Assembly: GCF_020382885.2 (NCBI RefSeq)
Contig: NC_058498.1
Location: forward strand, 21,109,001 to 21,173,000
From: Scatophagus argus
Taxonomy: Eukaryota > Chordata > Actinopteri > Scatophagidae
Reading direction: 5' to 3'
DNA: 64,000 bases
Shown: positions 12,351 to 25,370 of the stretch, in pieces
How positions within the stretch are numbered: position 1 is the stretch's first letter
Layout: each line of letters begins with the position of its first letter
Position numbers and translations under genes: made by a program
The notes under the pieces: generated by a model
Seen by the model: the letters and a program-made list of their open reading frames with translations, nothing else
Database searches by the model: none
Told to the model about the DNA's origin: nothing

Positions 12351-13994
12351 CTAACTATAAGCTTTATCAAAGAGGAAAGTTTTTAGTCTACTCTTAAATA
12401 TAGAGAGGGTGTCCGCCTCCCGGACCGAAACCGGAAGATGGTTCCATAGCAGAGGAGCTTGATAACTAAAGGCTCTGGTTCCCAGTCTACTTTTGAGGAC
12501 TCTAGGAACCACAAGTAGCCCTGCATTTTGGGAACGCAAAGTTCTGGTGGGATAATAGGGTACTATTAACTCTTTAAGATAGGATGGTGCCTGACCGTTC
12601 AGGGCTTTATAAGTGAGGAGGAGAATTTTAAAATCTATCCTGAATTTTACAGGTAGCCAATGTAGAGAAGCCAGAACAGGAGAAATATGGTCTCTCATGC
12701 TGGTTCTTGTCAGTAGTCGTGCTGCAGCGTTCTGGATTAGCTGGAGAGTTTTTATGGATTTACTGGGGCAGCCTGATAGAAGGGAGTTACAGTAATCCAG
12801 TCTAGATGTAATGAATGCATGGACTAATTTTTCTGCATCTTTCTGACTCAGGATGTGCCTAATCTTTGCGATATTTCGGAGGTGAAAGAATGCAGTCTTT
12901 GAAATATTTGCAATGTGCGAGTTAAAGGACATGTCCTGGTCAAAGATAACTCCTAGATTTCTTACAGTGGAGCTTGAGGCCACGGCTAAGCCATCTATCA
13001 ATGCAATATCACTGCATAAGTTATTTCTAAGGTGTTCGGGGCCCAGAACAATAACTTCGGTTTTGTCTGAATTGAGAAGTAGGAAGTTGCTGGTCATCCA
13101 GGTTTTTATGTCTTTGAGACATGCCTGAAGCTTGACTAGCTGATTTGTTTCATCTGGTTTCATTGATAAGTACAATTGCGTGTCATCCGCATAACAATGA
13201 AAATGTATGGAGTGTTTCCTAATAATATCACCAATGGGGAGCATATACAGGCTGAATAATATTGGCCCAAGGACAGAACCTTGGGGAACTCCATGACTAA
13301 CTTTTGAGAGTGTGGACGATGTATCATGAACATGAACAAATTGAAATCGCTCTGATAAATAAGACTGAAACCAGCTTAATGCAGTTCCTTTGATGCCAAT
13401 TAGGTGTTCCAATCTGTGCAGTAATATAGAGTGGTCAATGGTGTCAAATGCAGCACTAAGGTCTAACAGTACAAGGACAGAGATAAATCCCTTGTCTGAT
13501 GCCAGGAGGAGGTCATTTGTGACTTTGACCAATGCTGTTTCTGTGCTATGATGAGCTCTAAAGCCAGATTGAAAAGTTTCAAATAAGTTATTATTTTGAA
13601 GAAAGTCATATAACTGATTGGCGACTGTTCTTTCAAGGATCTTGGAAAGAAATGGAAGGTTAGATATTGGTCTATAGTTGCTTAAAACCTCTGGATCAAG
13701 TGTGTGTTTTTTAAGGAGAGGTTTGACTACAGCTATTTTAAAGGACTGGGGTACATGGCCTGTTATCAGGGACAGATTGATCATGTCTAATAGACAGGTG
13801 CTAAGTAAGGGTAAAGCTTCTTTGAGAAGTTTGGTAGGGATGGGGTCTAAGAGGCATGTTGTTGGCTTGGATGAATATATGAGTGAGTATAGCTGATGGG
13901 GATCGATAGGTGAAAAGCAGTCAAGATGAATATCTGTTTCTACTGTTGGTTCTAAGACACTAATGTTTGATGTTACATCCATGAACAGCATCAT
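12351..13994 (-). CDS. L2 LINE reverse transcriptase (5'-truncated ORF, 547 codons)
   Basis: The frame encodes the reverse-transcriptase part of an L2/CR1-clade ORF2. Visible motifs: [17 protein letters not shown] at about residues 106-122, catalytic motif A around [12 protein letters not shown] (about 177-188), motif B GVPQGS at 235-240, motif C YADD at 268-271 followed by TQLY, and the LNSDKTEV segment. The C-terminal part has the [15 protein letters not shown] box common to these elements. No stop or frameshift interrupts 547 codons. The endonuclease domain that should precede it is absent, so the first methionine is simply the first in the surviving frame. It is a relic of a mobile element and not a host gene. 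Confidence 0.9.
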   Translation of the reverse strand: MMLFMDVTSNISVLEPTVETDIHLDCFSPIDPHQLYSLIYSSKPTTCLLDPIPTKLLKEALPLLSTCLLDMINLSLITGHVPQSFKIAVVKPLLKKHTLDPEVLSNYRPISNLPFLSKILERTVANQLYDFLQNNNLFETFQSGFRAHHSTETALVKVTNDLLLASDKGFISVLVLLDLSAAFDTIDHSILLHRLEHLIGIKGTALSWFQSYLSERFQFVHVHDTSSTLSKVSHGVPQGSVLGPILFSLYMLPIGDIIRKHSIHFHCYADDTQLYLSMKPDETNQLVKLQACLKDIKTWMTSNFLLLNSDKTEVIVLGPEHLRNNLCSDIALIDGLAVASSSTVRNLGVIFDQDMSFNSHIANISKTAFFHLRNIAKIRHILSQKDAEKLVHAFITSRLDYCNSLLSGCPSKSIKTLQLIQNAAARLLTRTSMRDHISPVLASLHWLPVKFRIDFKILLLTYKALNGQAPSYLKELIVPYYPTRTLRSQNAGLLVVPRVLKSRLGTRAFSYQAPLLWNHLPVSVREADTLSIFKSRLKTFLFDKAYS

Positions 13995-14277
13995 CTGACT
14001 TCCTCATTTAATCCACACAAACTAAAGTCATTGCTGCAACCACTAGAGGGTTTTGTCACGTGAGCATAAGCACGTGCCGTTTTGTGGCACAACTGATGCT
14101 GATGTCATCAGGGATGTTTTCTCAAACTTTGCAACAACCACACGAGACAAACAGGTGAACGATGTTCGACTGCTACTTGAAGGAAGATGGATGGAAAAGT
14201 ATGTACATCATAGAACTTAATGTGTGTCATACCAAGGTATATTACAGTCAACAGTGGTATAGCCTACCTTTCACTTA
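13995..14277. other. short intergenic gap
   Basis: Sequence between the truncated L2 and the Tc1-like element; nothing recognised. Confidence 0.5.
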
Positions 14278-14814
14278 TAAACTATATAGACAAAAGTATT
14301 AGGCCACCTGACCATTACACCAACAGGGACTTTGATGACATTGTATTCTAAATACACAGACAGCTTTGCAGCTATAACAGTTTCCACTCTTCTGGGAAGG
14401 CTTTCCACAAGATTCTGTGTTTCTGTGGGAATCTTTGCTCATTCATGCAGCAGAGCATTTATGAGGTCAGACACTGATGTTGGACCAGAAGGCCTGGGTC
14501 ACAGTCTCTGTTCAAGTTCATCCCAAAGGTGCTGGATGAGGTTGAGGTCAGGGTTCTGTGTGGGCCAGTCAAGTTCTTCCACACCAAACTCATCCAGCCA
14601 TGTCTTTATGGACTTTGCTTTGTGCACTGGGACACAGTCATGCTGGAATAGAAAAGGTTCTTCACCAAACTGTTGCCACAAAGTTGGAAGCATAGCATTG
14701 TCCAACATGTCTTGGTATGCTGAAGCATTGAGATTTCTCCTCACTGGAAGTTAAGGGGCTGAACCCAACCCCTGAAAAGCAGAACCATCTCAATACTTTT
14801 GTATATATAGTGTA
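14278..14814 (-). mobile_element. Tc1/mariner-like short element, both ends present
   Basis: The left end (TAAACTATATAGACAAAAGT) and the reverse complement of the right end (TACACTATATATACAAAAGT) form a terminal inverted repeat of about 27 bp with few mismatches, each starting at TA, the target of this superfamily. Inside, the minus strand encodes the C-terminal part of a Tc1-type transposase. At 537 bp it is far shorter than an autonomous Tc1 element (about 1.3-1.6 kb), so it is an internally deleted, non-autonomous derivative. The copy at 5159-5541 is its sister. Confidence 0.8.
14499..14744 (-). pseudogene. Tc1-type transposase C-terminal fragment
   Basis: An 81-codon frame containing QHDCVPVHKAKSIKTWLDEF and the WPTQNPDLNLIQHLWDELEQ box. 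The usual QSPDLNPI has changed to QNPDLNLI in this copy, a sign of decay. The helix-turn-helix DNA-binding region and first catalytic aspartate are absent. Its strand is opposite to the homologous fragment at 5298-5507. Confidence 0.7.
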
Positions 14815-17800
14815 TTTCATTCTAGTTTTCCACTGTTTAATACATCGGAAAGTAATGAAATATATATCTACAGAGAGAGAGAGAGACAAAACAGGGTTTG
14901 TATTGGATTGCACCCACAGTAGTCAAGCAACAACTGCTGGGGGACAGCAACATCTATGCTGGTTGCATTAGTAATAGCAATTTTTGTTTCCATCACAGGA
15001 GCTGGAGCTGATACATAGCCATGACTACTGCAAAGTCACTTGACTGAGGACTGAATGTCAATTCTTTCCCACTGGAGACAAAAGCCAGATCTTGGGAGTT
15101 AGAGGGCCTTCTTTCCTGTGTGAAGGGGGGAAAAGCTGGCTGGTATCAGGAGATGCTCTTCCTTTACTATGTATGTGATATTCAATATAAAGCACTGTCC
15201 ACCCAGTGTAGACATAACATCATTGTATGTGATCATTGTGATCATATCCAAACATACAGCTGTCAGACAGGCATGTTACACATGAGACATGCCTTGTATA
15301 TATACTGAGTTTATCTAGCTGGGGATTGATGACCTAATTTGACCAAAAAAGTTATTCAGAACTCTTACAGCCCTTTGACGTTGTTCAAATTCGCACATTC
15401 ATCTTTCTGTTACAGGGAAACTTTTTACTCTATTTTAAACAAAGCCTTCTATGTGGTGATAATTAACAAGAGATGACAGTTTCATGCTGAATAATGAAGT
15501 GCACCAAACTGAGTTTTTTTTCTCAGGTAGAAAAGTGCAGTATCATTTTCCAACATGCATCCTTTATTCAGATGAACACACTGTACACAGTACATTACAG
15601 ATCGTTCTGCTCCTGTACACACAGTGTCAACATGTTATCTGTGTGGAAACATTTCTGACCCTACAGCTAACAGGCCCTGATGTTAATATGAGCCTCACCC
15701 TGGTCACTGGGACAATGAGTCTGTCCTAATGCAGAGAGATCAGAGGTGCCCTGATATGAGTGATCATCAGTGTGTATGGGTAAACTGTAGTAGTAGTATG
15801 TTTCTCTTGTGCACACAGTAGAGAGACATCCCATGAGAGGGAGCTTTTTAAAGTGAGTGTGGTTAGTTGATTGAAACAACACTCAGTGAGCTTATCAGGA
15901 GGTCTCAAACAAGTCGTTATTTGTATGATTATATAGCCTTATTTTGCTCTTAAAGTTTTTAACCACTATTTAAAGAGATGTTATTGTTCATCAGTGAATC
16001 ACTTAACACCCATCTAACTAACCTCTAACTCTGTCAGTGTCACTGTTGTGAGCAGTGTTGCATGGACATGTTTGATGGGTGTATTATATCACGTCTGACA
16101 TTTGAGTCTCTTTTAATCACATCGCTCAAGAGATGGCACAATTCACTGGCTGGTTGGTCCACTGCTTTGGCACTGACTGAAATACCCCAACGCCTGAATG
16201 GGCTGTCACGTAAATCTCTGCTCATGGTCTCCAGGGGATGAACACTGAAGGAATTCATTCACTTTGACAACTGCCTGACATTTCATTTTGCACCATCGGG
16301 TCGTTCGTAATAACAGTCACATCACCTCAAGCTATACTTCGTGTTTAGCGCTAATTAGGAAATGTTAACATGCCAAATTAAAATGGTGAACATGGTTGAC
16401 ATTATACTTGTGAAATATTAACATGTTGGCTAGTTAAATGGGTATTTATGACCTGTTGCTGGCGAGAGGAGTTTGGTGACGAGAATTGTCATCTTTTGAA
16501 GAACTATAAATACAAGTTCTATTCATACTTTCATATAAGTCACCATCAATTCAGTGGTACCCTGGCAATCAGTAAGACAAAATGAATGGAATGATCAGTC
16601 TGGGGTTTCGCAGAACTGTCCATCCAGTATGTCCACCATCAGTGCTTGGTGAGTGCGCTTGGTGAGCCATTGCTGCTCCCTTGTCCTTTTAAGGAGACAG
16701 ATGTATTGAAATATGAAAAGTATTTAAGACTTTTGAAATTGGTCTGGTCTCACATAAACTGCAACCAAACCCAAATACTTAGCAAATGATTACATATTAA
16801 AAGCAAATTGTTACATCATTGCAAACCTGCGTATGCTGCACGACAGCACACATGCAAGGTCTTAGGACTGAGGGGCCACAAGTGCGTGAAAGTTTTCGTT
16901 GGATTCAATGAAAAACAGATGTGCACTATAGTTTCCACATATTTCCCTCAGAAAAGACTGGCATTCATTTGTGCACATCTGACTCAAAGATGTTGTTATT
17001 CTGTCATTTTTAGAGTCTTATTCATCACTGGAGTGTATTCAGATAAAAGCTTACTTTTCATCTTACTTTTGACTTGCATTCATACAGCCTCACAATGCTT
17101 CCTGGATTATTTGAACATTTTGGAACATTTTTATTAGCGATCAGCGATTTCAAAGGATGTCTCTCTTGCATCAGCAGCTTGTGAATACAATTGATGTACA
17201 AGCAGGTCAGACAGTGAGTTGACTTGAACCTAGCTATCATGTGGACTGGCTGCCTCCACTGAGTGATCTTTGGCACAGTGGAGGCAGATCAAAGTATTGT
17301 GATTGAGGCCCTACATTTTCTAAATGCCAACAGCACTGCTCTAAATAGAGATTTTTAAATAGACACTGGTGTCTATTAATACTTCCCAGTTCTGCCCCAT
17401 TTTGACTTTTGTGGAACTCCTCATGCAGTGACTCACACACTATTCCTGAATGTGTGCTGTTATTTATTTTTAGAGGCTTTGAGGATGATCTCTCACATGG
17501 GATCAGGCACACAGTGATTAAATGGATTTCTCTTCTCTTCTCACCAAAGCCAACAAAAAGCACATGGTTAGCTAGAAAACATGTTAAAACAGTCAAGGTG
17601 TACAATGTACGTGTAGGGTGGTTATATTATTGTATATATTATACAATATAATTAATATATCTGTATTGTTTAACCACACTAAGGGAAGGTTTGCTTTGCT
17701 CTAAGCTCTGTATAGTGCTGAATACCATCGTTTACCCCTGTTTTCATGTTTATGTTTATAATTTGCTTTCATCAGAGTTTAGTTTACAACATACAATTTC

Positions 17801-18767
17801 AGTTAATGTGAATCTAGCCAGAAATGCTAGCATGGTGTTTATGTAAACCTTTAGACTGAGCTGACATGGCTGATGGTAGACTTATCACCATGGATCAGAA
17901 AAGACAAAAACGCAAATGAATTGGCACATTTTCTGTCCTTGAAAAAATTTTTTGTGGGAAAATTTTTTTTTAAAGATTTTTTCAGTTTCCACAGAAATAT
18001 GCACAAAGTCATCACCAGTGATAATGGAGTAGTGTGTGTCTCACTGCAATGCGGGACATGCGCTTCTTGAACAAATAGAAAAATAATCTAAATTTCATTA
18101 TCATGCTCCACTGAGCCCTCCTGACATGTGGTCAAATAAAATAATTCACACGGATATAAAATATACAGGCTTTTATCACCAAAAATAACTCTTGCACAAA
18201 CTATACAAACACTAAACATTATCCATTATCAACAATAATCTATTAATAATATGAGATCATTCTCTAACAGAGCCTAATTTGTGTGCCAGTCAGCTTTTAC
18301 ACAAACTCCATTTCGCAGGAACAGGAGAAGCTGTGGAAAACCTAATAGCTGTTATAATGTGGCAAAGCGAAAGCGATGGATCAGTGATACTGCACTGAGT
18401 TCTGTGTAGTTTCTACTGAATGTATAGAGGATGTTAATCATCTGTATCTCTGCAGAATAACTTTAACCACAAGCCTTTTAAATCATTATTTGTAATGGAT
18501 GGTCCTCTGCTGCGACTGGTAAAAGCAAAGTAACACGACTCTTCTAACTCTTTCATTAGATTAACTTAAGGTAAAGTGGCTGACTGATGTAGTCCTAACA
18601 GGGGACAACTTATTGTTGTACATTTTTGTTACCGAAATATAATCCTAAATTAAAGTTTGAGATACAGTTGGTGTTTTTCCCTATTTTTCTTACTGTCAAC
18701 AAATTCGGTCTAACTCTCAACACTTTCTGACTTCCCTAACTTATCTGTGGCACAAAGTTTAATTTCA
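14815..18767. other. intergenic, nothing recognised
   Basis: About 4 kb without a supportable gene. Near 17623-17655 there is an AT-only stretch with a small palindrome (stem TATTGTATA). Frames such as 16808-17137 and 17237-17605 show no domain. Confidence 0.5.
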
Positions 18768-18990
18768 GGGTGGCTGTGGTTCAGGAGGTAGAGTGGGCCG
18801 TTCACCGACTTGAAGGTCGGTGGTTCAATCCCTGGCCCTACAGTCCACATGTTGTACCACCTTGCATGGTATCTTCTGCTGACAGTTTATAAATGTGTGT
18901 GTGAATGGCTGAATGCTGTCTTGTGTTGTAAAGCACTTTGAGTGGTCAGTCAGACTAGAAAGGCTCCATGTAAGTCCAGTTACCACTTAT
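18768..18990 (+). mobile_element. tRNA-derived SINE
   Basis: Starts GGGTGGCTGTGGTTCAGGAG, which contains an A-box-like promoter, followed by a B box (GGTTCAATCCC, 18822-18832) at the tRNA-like distance. It continues with the non-tRNA body (TGTGTGTGAATGGCTGAATG; AAAGCACTTTGAGTGGTCAG) and ends near AAGTCCAGTTACCA. This body is familiar from percomorph SINEs. The middle appears shortened relative to my memory of the consensus. It is a retroposon, not a functional tRNA gene: the 3' half does not fold as an acceptor stem. Confidence 0.75.
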
Positions 18991-19904
18991 AAATGGCTCA
19001 GTGATTTCATAAAGCGGCTTTGTATTGTAGTTTTTGCAAACTTTACACAAACAGGGATAACTTTGGTTTCTACTGGGGTTTATTTTCTATTGTGGATGCA
19101 TACATATTTGTTGTGCTCCTTTATTACAACACAGGATGGTTTGAGTGAGACTCAGATAAACTACAGCTCGTGCATTAGCAATAATGAAGGAACATGTCGC
19201 CCAGTCTACTGACTGTTTGAGTTCCCGTCAAGCTTTCCCATTTCACACTGTACAGATGGTGTTTATAGTGATGGCAACTGTCCACTAAAACATTGTGTCC
19301 TTGATGTCAGACAGAGGTAGTCAAAAGAAGGATTATCATTTCTATCTGTAAATTAAATGCATTTAATTGCTACATAAGACTGAGACTGAGGCTAAAGCTG
19401 CTCCAGGCAAAAAGTCAGCATCCTCACCAGTTTATTGTCCATGTAGAAGACATGGAAATAAAGAAACAGCAGTGTTCTTGTGATGCTGCGTAGTGCATTT
19501 TCTTTATTTCTAAAGATTTCAGAAAAGAATATGTTGGCCTATTCATTCAAATTTAAAGTGATTTAAAATGAAAAAATGTAGGCTGCAGAATTAACAACCT
19601 GAGTAATTAGGTGGTTAACACATCAACACATTCTTCAGATTCAAATATGGCGTCACGTAAATGTCTGAACTGCTTGTAATCTGAAAGTGCTGTCTTTTAA
19701 GGTAAACCTTTATCTGTGGTGAGACTTTGTTAATGCTCTGTCTCAGAGTCTACCTTAAAATGTCAAGTGAGGTCCACTTTTGGATTTGTCCCGAGAGCAG
19801 CAAATTACACATCACTCCTGGATACAAAACATCTGGACAACAAAAGACCTGGAGAAGTTTAAACTGAGGCAGCTGTGAGGAAGCACGGCACTGATTTCTT
19901 CAGC
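18991..19904. promoter_or_regulatory. upstream region and 5' UTR of dpt
   Basis: Holds no other gene. A TATA-like CCTTAAAATG lies at about 19752, some 150 bp before the dpt start codon, which would give a 5' UTR of roughly 120 bases. The transcription start cannot be fixed from sequence alone. Confidence 0.3.
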
Positions 19905-22900
19905 ATGAATCCTGCTCTGGTGGTGTTGGCGCTCTCTTTGCTGCCAACTGTAGCAGCTCAGTCTCACGACCATCATGACATGGCCTGGGTCAACGGCTAC
20001 CGTCAGAGCTTCAACTTCCAGTGTCCCCACGGAGAGGTCATCGTGGCCATCAGGAGCTACTACAGCGAACAGGATGGCTCGGACCGCTTGTGGTCGTTTG
20101 AGTGCCAGCCTACACCTGAGGGTCTGGGGGAGCCCAGTGACTGCTGGTGGGATGATATCAGTCGTGCTGGAATGGAGTGGTGGGTACTCTGATGCTTATC
20201 AATGACTTATTTATTTGCTTTCTGTTTTCTTTGATGTTACAGCTGTGAACTCAGGCATACTAGAAGACAGATCAGATCAGGGCTCACAGTAAAGTCAGTA
20301 AATGTGTTGTTTAAATTTAATTTAGGGCATTTTAAGGGTGTAAATAATATCAGATTGTTAGGAATCCAAAGTTTCATTCCTGTACTTTTTTTGCCTGTGG
20401 TACTGAAATGCAGGGAATCCACTCTGTGTGACTTTATTCTTTTCTTCTTTTTCATATTCTTACCTTTGAATAACAGCGATGTGAATAAATTATTCAGAAT
20501 GATACACGACTACAGTAAAGCAGATATGCACTGAAGCGAGATGAGGATCAGTCATTCGGAACTTTTGATTCAGATTACACATACGCAGTAAGTTGCAGTA
20601 AAGTCCCTTTTCTACAGCTTCTCTATTCCTGCACAACAGCTGTGAACGTGTGAGCAACCTCTTGGCTTGCGTTTTTTACACACAAGTCCACGTGAAAGCC
20701 ACATAATAGGCACATCTTTGGTCCATTCGTCCCTTATTGTTTCAATCAACAGCAGGAGGTAACAATCAAAGATAAAATTCTTAACTGAGTTATGACCCTT
20801 CAGTGGAAGACATACTTTGACCAACAACACAGGCTGTTAAAGGTCACCGTTAGCAGACAACAAACATCAATACAACGCCTGGGTAGGGTGTGATGCTGAA
20901 GCTGTTGTGTGAACAAAAACACCCATGTTTTTGATGGGTGTGTTTATATATTCCCAAAACTGAAGACCCCCTGTCCTCATTTAATGCACAAAGCTGCAAC
21001 CAGAGGATGTCTTTGGTTCTGAAGTATCACTAGAGGTGAGTGATACAGTAATTGGAAATTTACACATCAGTTACTTAAAACGCTTTGTTCTGACTGCCAG
21101 CACATTTGTTTGGTATATCCAGATTATATCCTGATTGATTTTAGAAAATATGAACAGCAAAAAAACACATGACAGGCAATTTTTGCAAATCTGATGCAAA
21201 CCTTATTTGGACGTGGTTTGAAATGCGATTCAAATTGAACCTCTACAGATTTGTCTCAGTCCAGACGCTCCCTGCTCATATCAGATTTCAGAGTGTCTTT
21301 TTGTGTCACTTGCAATGCGACACATGACAAAACCCAGAGTGACGGAAGTGCATCAGACCAGCAGAGCAAGTCCATGGTGCTACTAGCAGACCATCATGGA
21401 GGACAACACAGAGAACAACAATCAGTCGACAGACGCTGAAATAAATTGTCTGCTCCGCGACTTGACAGCATGATTGTTCAGAGGGAGAGATGATGGATCT
21501 TCATGTCTCATGCTTCTGCATTGGAAAGCCGCGTCGCCTGTGGACACAGTTACTGAACGCCGAGATCATTACCACAGCAACCCATGTGTGTCTAGACACA
21601 CAAATCCAATCTGACCGCTTGCAAATAATAAGAGCAGATAGTCTGTCTTAAAGGTCTGATTTAAAGATCAAATTTACCTGCTGTCTGAACAAAGCCTGCA
21701 AATTACTAATTTGTCTACAATTCAATACAACATTTTAGCTCAGACTTTCCATGTGTTTGTCATTGTGTTACTTTCATAAAAAATGTGATTCTGTGTTCTC
21801 ATTCAGAGGAACAAAGCCAGGTCCTCCTGGGCCTGTATGAATCATCGTCTCACTCACGAACAGCCATATGTGTCTTCAACTGAGACTTCCTGAGAACGTG
21901 ATACCTACTGTGGATAATAAAGATTGATCCAACAGGCTGTGTCAATGGCCGTTCAGAGATATCACATTGTATTTTATAGGCCACATGTTAGAACATTTAC
22001 CTGAACTTTCACAACATGCACTTCGCAAAAAAAAGTTAGCAAAAAACTGTCTATGGAATAATGATTCATGAGTTCAGGTCTCATGGATCCAGATTTACCA
22101 TTAGGTACAAGGGTGTGTTTTATCCGCTGAAGGAGAAGAAGAAGAAGGTTTTTCAACCCTGACTTTAACTTCCTTCTCATGACTGGTTTCCTCCTTAGGT
22201 CATTTTTAATATTACCTCCCTGACACCACAGCCTCATATAAACACGTTTGACTAACCATCAACTGCACAGAAATGAGTGAGGATGAAGTCTGCTATATTG
22301 GATCAGTTTACTTTTTGTCAAGTGGAACACATAGTGCTCTTCACATTTCTTTTAAGTTAAGCTCAACTGCACCCAGTCCACTGATTCAAAGACACTGTGT
22401 ACACTCTACTACTCCTGCCTCCCTTTAACATAGCTGTCTGTTTGAATTACTCTGGCTGGGTCACTACCCTGCAGGGAAACACCGCCCACTGGCTGAATGG
22501 CTGATGGCTGTGTCCATGTTGCCATGACAAACTTCAACACATTGTGCAGCTCCTGCTTATTTGACCTGGTAGTCTTAGATGTGTTGTGGTGATAACTAAT
22601 TGTATGGGCCCTAAACAAACTATACTGTCAACAAACCAGTATTTACTTCAAATAGTGTAGCATAGGTATTTTCAAAGTCTAACACTGTGGGCTTCACCTC
22701 AGGCAAGGATCACTTGCTTAGTGGTCATGATAATCCTATTTGATTACATAGATACTCACATACAAGAACAACTGAGCCAAGAGAGATTGACATGACTTTA
22801 GATGACACCAAAGACATAAAAAGGGGCTGTCCTGGGACCTTTAATAGTTTTCTGACTCTGGGAAAGTGAGAAAAACTTTAACAATCACCAAAAGATATCC

Positions 22901-23842
22901 TTTAATGCTATAACTACTGATATATGGGGTATGGGGTGACATTTTAGATATTTCAATGTGTGTTTCACTGTCGTGAATTAAAGTACTTTTTTAATAGCCA
23001 TGTAACACTGTGTGTGATTCTGTGTCTTGCAGGACTTCAACATGTACTCGCAACGGCCTGGTAGCAGGTGTACAAAGCAAGTACTTTGAATCTGTTCTCG
23101 ACCGGGAATGGCAGTTCTACTGCTGCTATTACAAGCGCCGCTGTCCCTACTCCTGCATGTACGTTCTCACAGGGCTAAACACATGTTGAATTTTGGCATT
23201 TTGGAAAATATGCTTTTTCACTTTCTCGCAGAGAGTTAAAAGACAAAAAAGTCAACACTCTCATATTTGTCTGTTAAATATGAAGCCGAAGCCAAGCTGT
23301 GGCTTCATATTTAGTGTAGAGAAAGGAGAGTGGTATCAGTTGGGTACCTATCTGAAGCTCAGCAAGAAAGAGAATGAGCCTGTTTCCTAAAATATCAAAC
23401 TATGACTGCTAGGATTAATGCACAGCTTGCCAAAACATTACTTTTGTTGCTTTCCACAGGAAGACCAATGACATTCCTGAATACTACAGGGAAGAAGGAG
23501 AGCTGGTGGTTCCTAGTTATGGCTACTTCATCCGAGGTGCTCAGACCACCTTCACTGGAGTGCTGAGGTTAGTTCACAACATCTTTTGTTTTGCCTTAAA
23601 ACTCCAGATCCAATGCAGCAGCAGTTTGGATCTAGAAATCATCCAAAGATCATTGGAATCCTCCTGTGGCTAAGTTGGAAGAAAAGATCTTCATAGCAAG
23701 GCTTGTGGGAATAGAGGAAAACTTGTAATTTATGATTGCTGAACTGACAGGATTTTGTCTTGCACTTTGTTACAGAGACCGGCAGTGGAAGTACATCCTG
23801 TGCAGAATGACAGACTTTGACTGTGACTTTGAAAATTTATAG
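19905..23842 (+). CDS. dpt: dermatopontin
   Basis: Four coding exons: 19905-20179, 23033-23158, 23460-23567, 23776-23842; all introns GT-AG, all joins in frame, 191 aa. Dermatopontin is a small secreted matrix protein that binds decorin and TGF-beta and promotes collagen fibril assembly. A signal peptide spans residues 1-18 or so ([18 protein letters not shown]). The family's six-residue repeats are present: DRLWSF (60-65), DREWQF (115-120), DRQWKY (171-176). The core [23 protein letters not shown] and the C-terminal [11 protein letters not shown] match the vertebrate family. The ATG at 19905 is chosen because it opens the signal peptide; an upstream GTG is in frame but implausible. Compared with mammals (201 aa) the tyrosine-rich N-terminus after the signal is shortened to a His/Asp-rich SHDHHDM. 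Confidence 0.95.
20180..23032 (+). other. dpt: dpt intron 1
   Basis: The donor is GTGGGT and the acceptor TTGCAG. It holds no coding exon that I can see. A small perfect 8-bp hairpin (ACACCCAT / ATGGGTGT) lies near 20921-20945. Confidence 0.85.
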
Positions 23843-25370
23843 ATTGAGAGCAGCATTTTCTCCCATTCTTCATAAACAGTTTTAACTAAAAATACATATT
23901 TACTCTTGCTCTTACAAGCTGACTTTATGCATAACTGATGACTTGTGTTTTTATTCATGTATTTACTTTTTATGACTGGATCAACCACAGACATGACATA
24001 TATGCCTGAATGATCACTTTTTAGTCTAGCATGGAAAATGATTGCTCATATAAAGATGGATATCAGCACAGAGGGTATGCAGGGGATTTGGGCTCCAACA
24101 GACACTTAAGTGTTTTCATTTAGTTACAGGAGGAACTGGAAGTCTCTTGGCAGCATGTGAAAGTGATTTTCCAATGCTGCGGTAGTCATGGTGGTGGAAA
24201 ACACAGCGTAGGGCTCTGCTCCAGGGTCTTTTATTTGAGGTCACGTGACAGTGATGGCCAAGCAAAATGGTTCACACCATTTTCAGGGTCATAAATGAGC
24301 TGCAGGGCGTAGCTGATTGGGATACTTTTTTGGAAGCAATGCTCGGAACAACACGAGTATGTGTTGGAAATAATGAAAAAGGGCTTTCAGATTTGCCTGC
24401 CATGAAAAGTGACTCACCTGCTTTCAATTGACTTCACATCCCTCCTTTATTAAAGTGTCTTGTTCAGTTTGGCAATAACAGCTATAGAGTACTGTTCTGC
24501 AGTTAAAACCATCATCTTCTTTTGATTACTCTATAAAATCATTTATTTCTTGTAAAGGTAAGGTTTATTCAGTCATTTGACACGGTACCAAAAATCTGTT
24601 TACATGCTGAAATAAAAGAACATCAAATAGCAGAGTCTATGCTGTTAAATATGATCTTAACTGAAATCTTATTAGCTTCAAACGTACTCATTAAAATAGA
24701 ATAAAATAGTTTAGGGAAAGGTTGTGGAAGATGATAATCTAGCTTTGTGAGAGCATAAGCATTTGAAAAGCGTAGAGTAGGTGGACTCAGCCATGATATG
24801 AGCAGCTCCTCTGGGCTTAACTTGGTTGAAGGTAAACTCCGCCCCACTTTATGTTCTCACGACATGCCTCTGGAAAAGTCTGACTAGATCTGCCACCCAT
24901 ATAGTATAAAAACTTTTCATGCTTCATTTTTACGCCACTACGAATGAGACGCCTTTCAAAGTCAGCAGTGCTGAAGAAGATCATGTAATATGGCCGAGGA
25001 TTCCGGAAAAGCTCTTAACTTTTTGATGTGGGATTGTTTTTCAGTCATGTTAACTGTTTTCTTACCACTGACCCAAATAAAGATTTTCTCCTGTATGGCT
25101 GAGAAACAAAATATTCTCCAGCTTTCCTATTTCTTTCGCCAACTTAATGTTCCTGTAATTTCTCTAAATATAAATGTGTTTTTGTCCAATACATATAATA
25201 ACGTGAATGTGAAGGCAGCAATAACTGAACAAATGAAAAAATAAAGTACCTTGCAGCCACTTTGTCCTCATTCTCATTCTGCTCGTTTTGGACGGGTCTA
25301 GCAGCATTTCTTTACCAGCCCAATTCTCCAAAGTGCAGTTAAAATCTATTTGAACTTAATGGAGTGAGCT
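23843..25370. other. dpt 3' UTR and downstream intergenic DNA
   Basis: The nearest AATAAA after the dpt stop is at about 24611 (GAAATAAAAG), with another near 25075, so the end of the dpt transcript is uncertain. Nothing else recognised. Confidence 0.4.

Larger units (their letters stand above)
11561..13994 (-). mobile_element. L2-type LINE, 5'-truncated, with intact reverse-transcriptase frame
   Basis: A non-LTR retrotransposon on the minus strand. Its 5' boundary is near 13994-14000 and its 3' UTR runs down to a tail of GAATT repeats at about 11561-11590, next to TTTATTTATATAGCGCCAA, a 3'-end motif typical of teleost L2. The upstream apurinic endonuclease region is missing, the usual result of incomplete reverse transcription. 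The 3' UTR includes a GA microsatellite at 11819-11858. Good preservation of the coding frame argues for a fairly recent insertion. Confidence 0.85.

Noticed and set aside
17623..17655. AT-only palindrome
   Set aside because: Stem of nine A/T-rich base pairs in AT-rich DNA, expected by chance.
18768..18840. tRNA-like sequence with A and B boxes
   Set aside because: It belongs to a SINE; no complete cloverleaf or acceptor stem can be formed.
20921..20945. 8-bp perfect hairpin in dpt intron 1 as a possible microRNA precursor
   Set aside because: The stem is far too short for a precursor and does not extend in the flanks.
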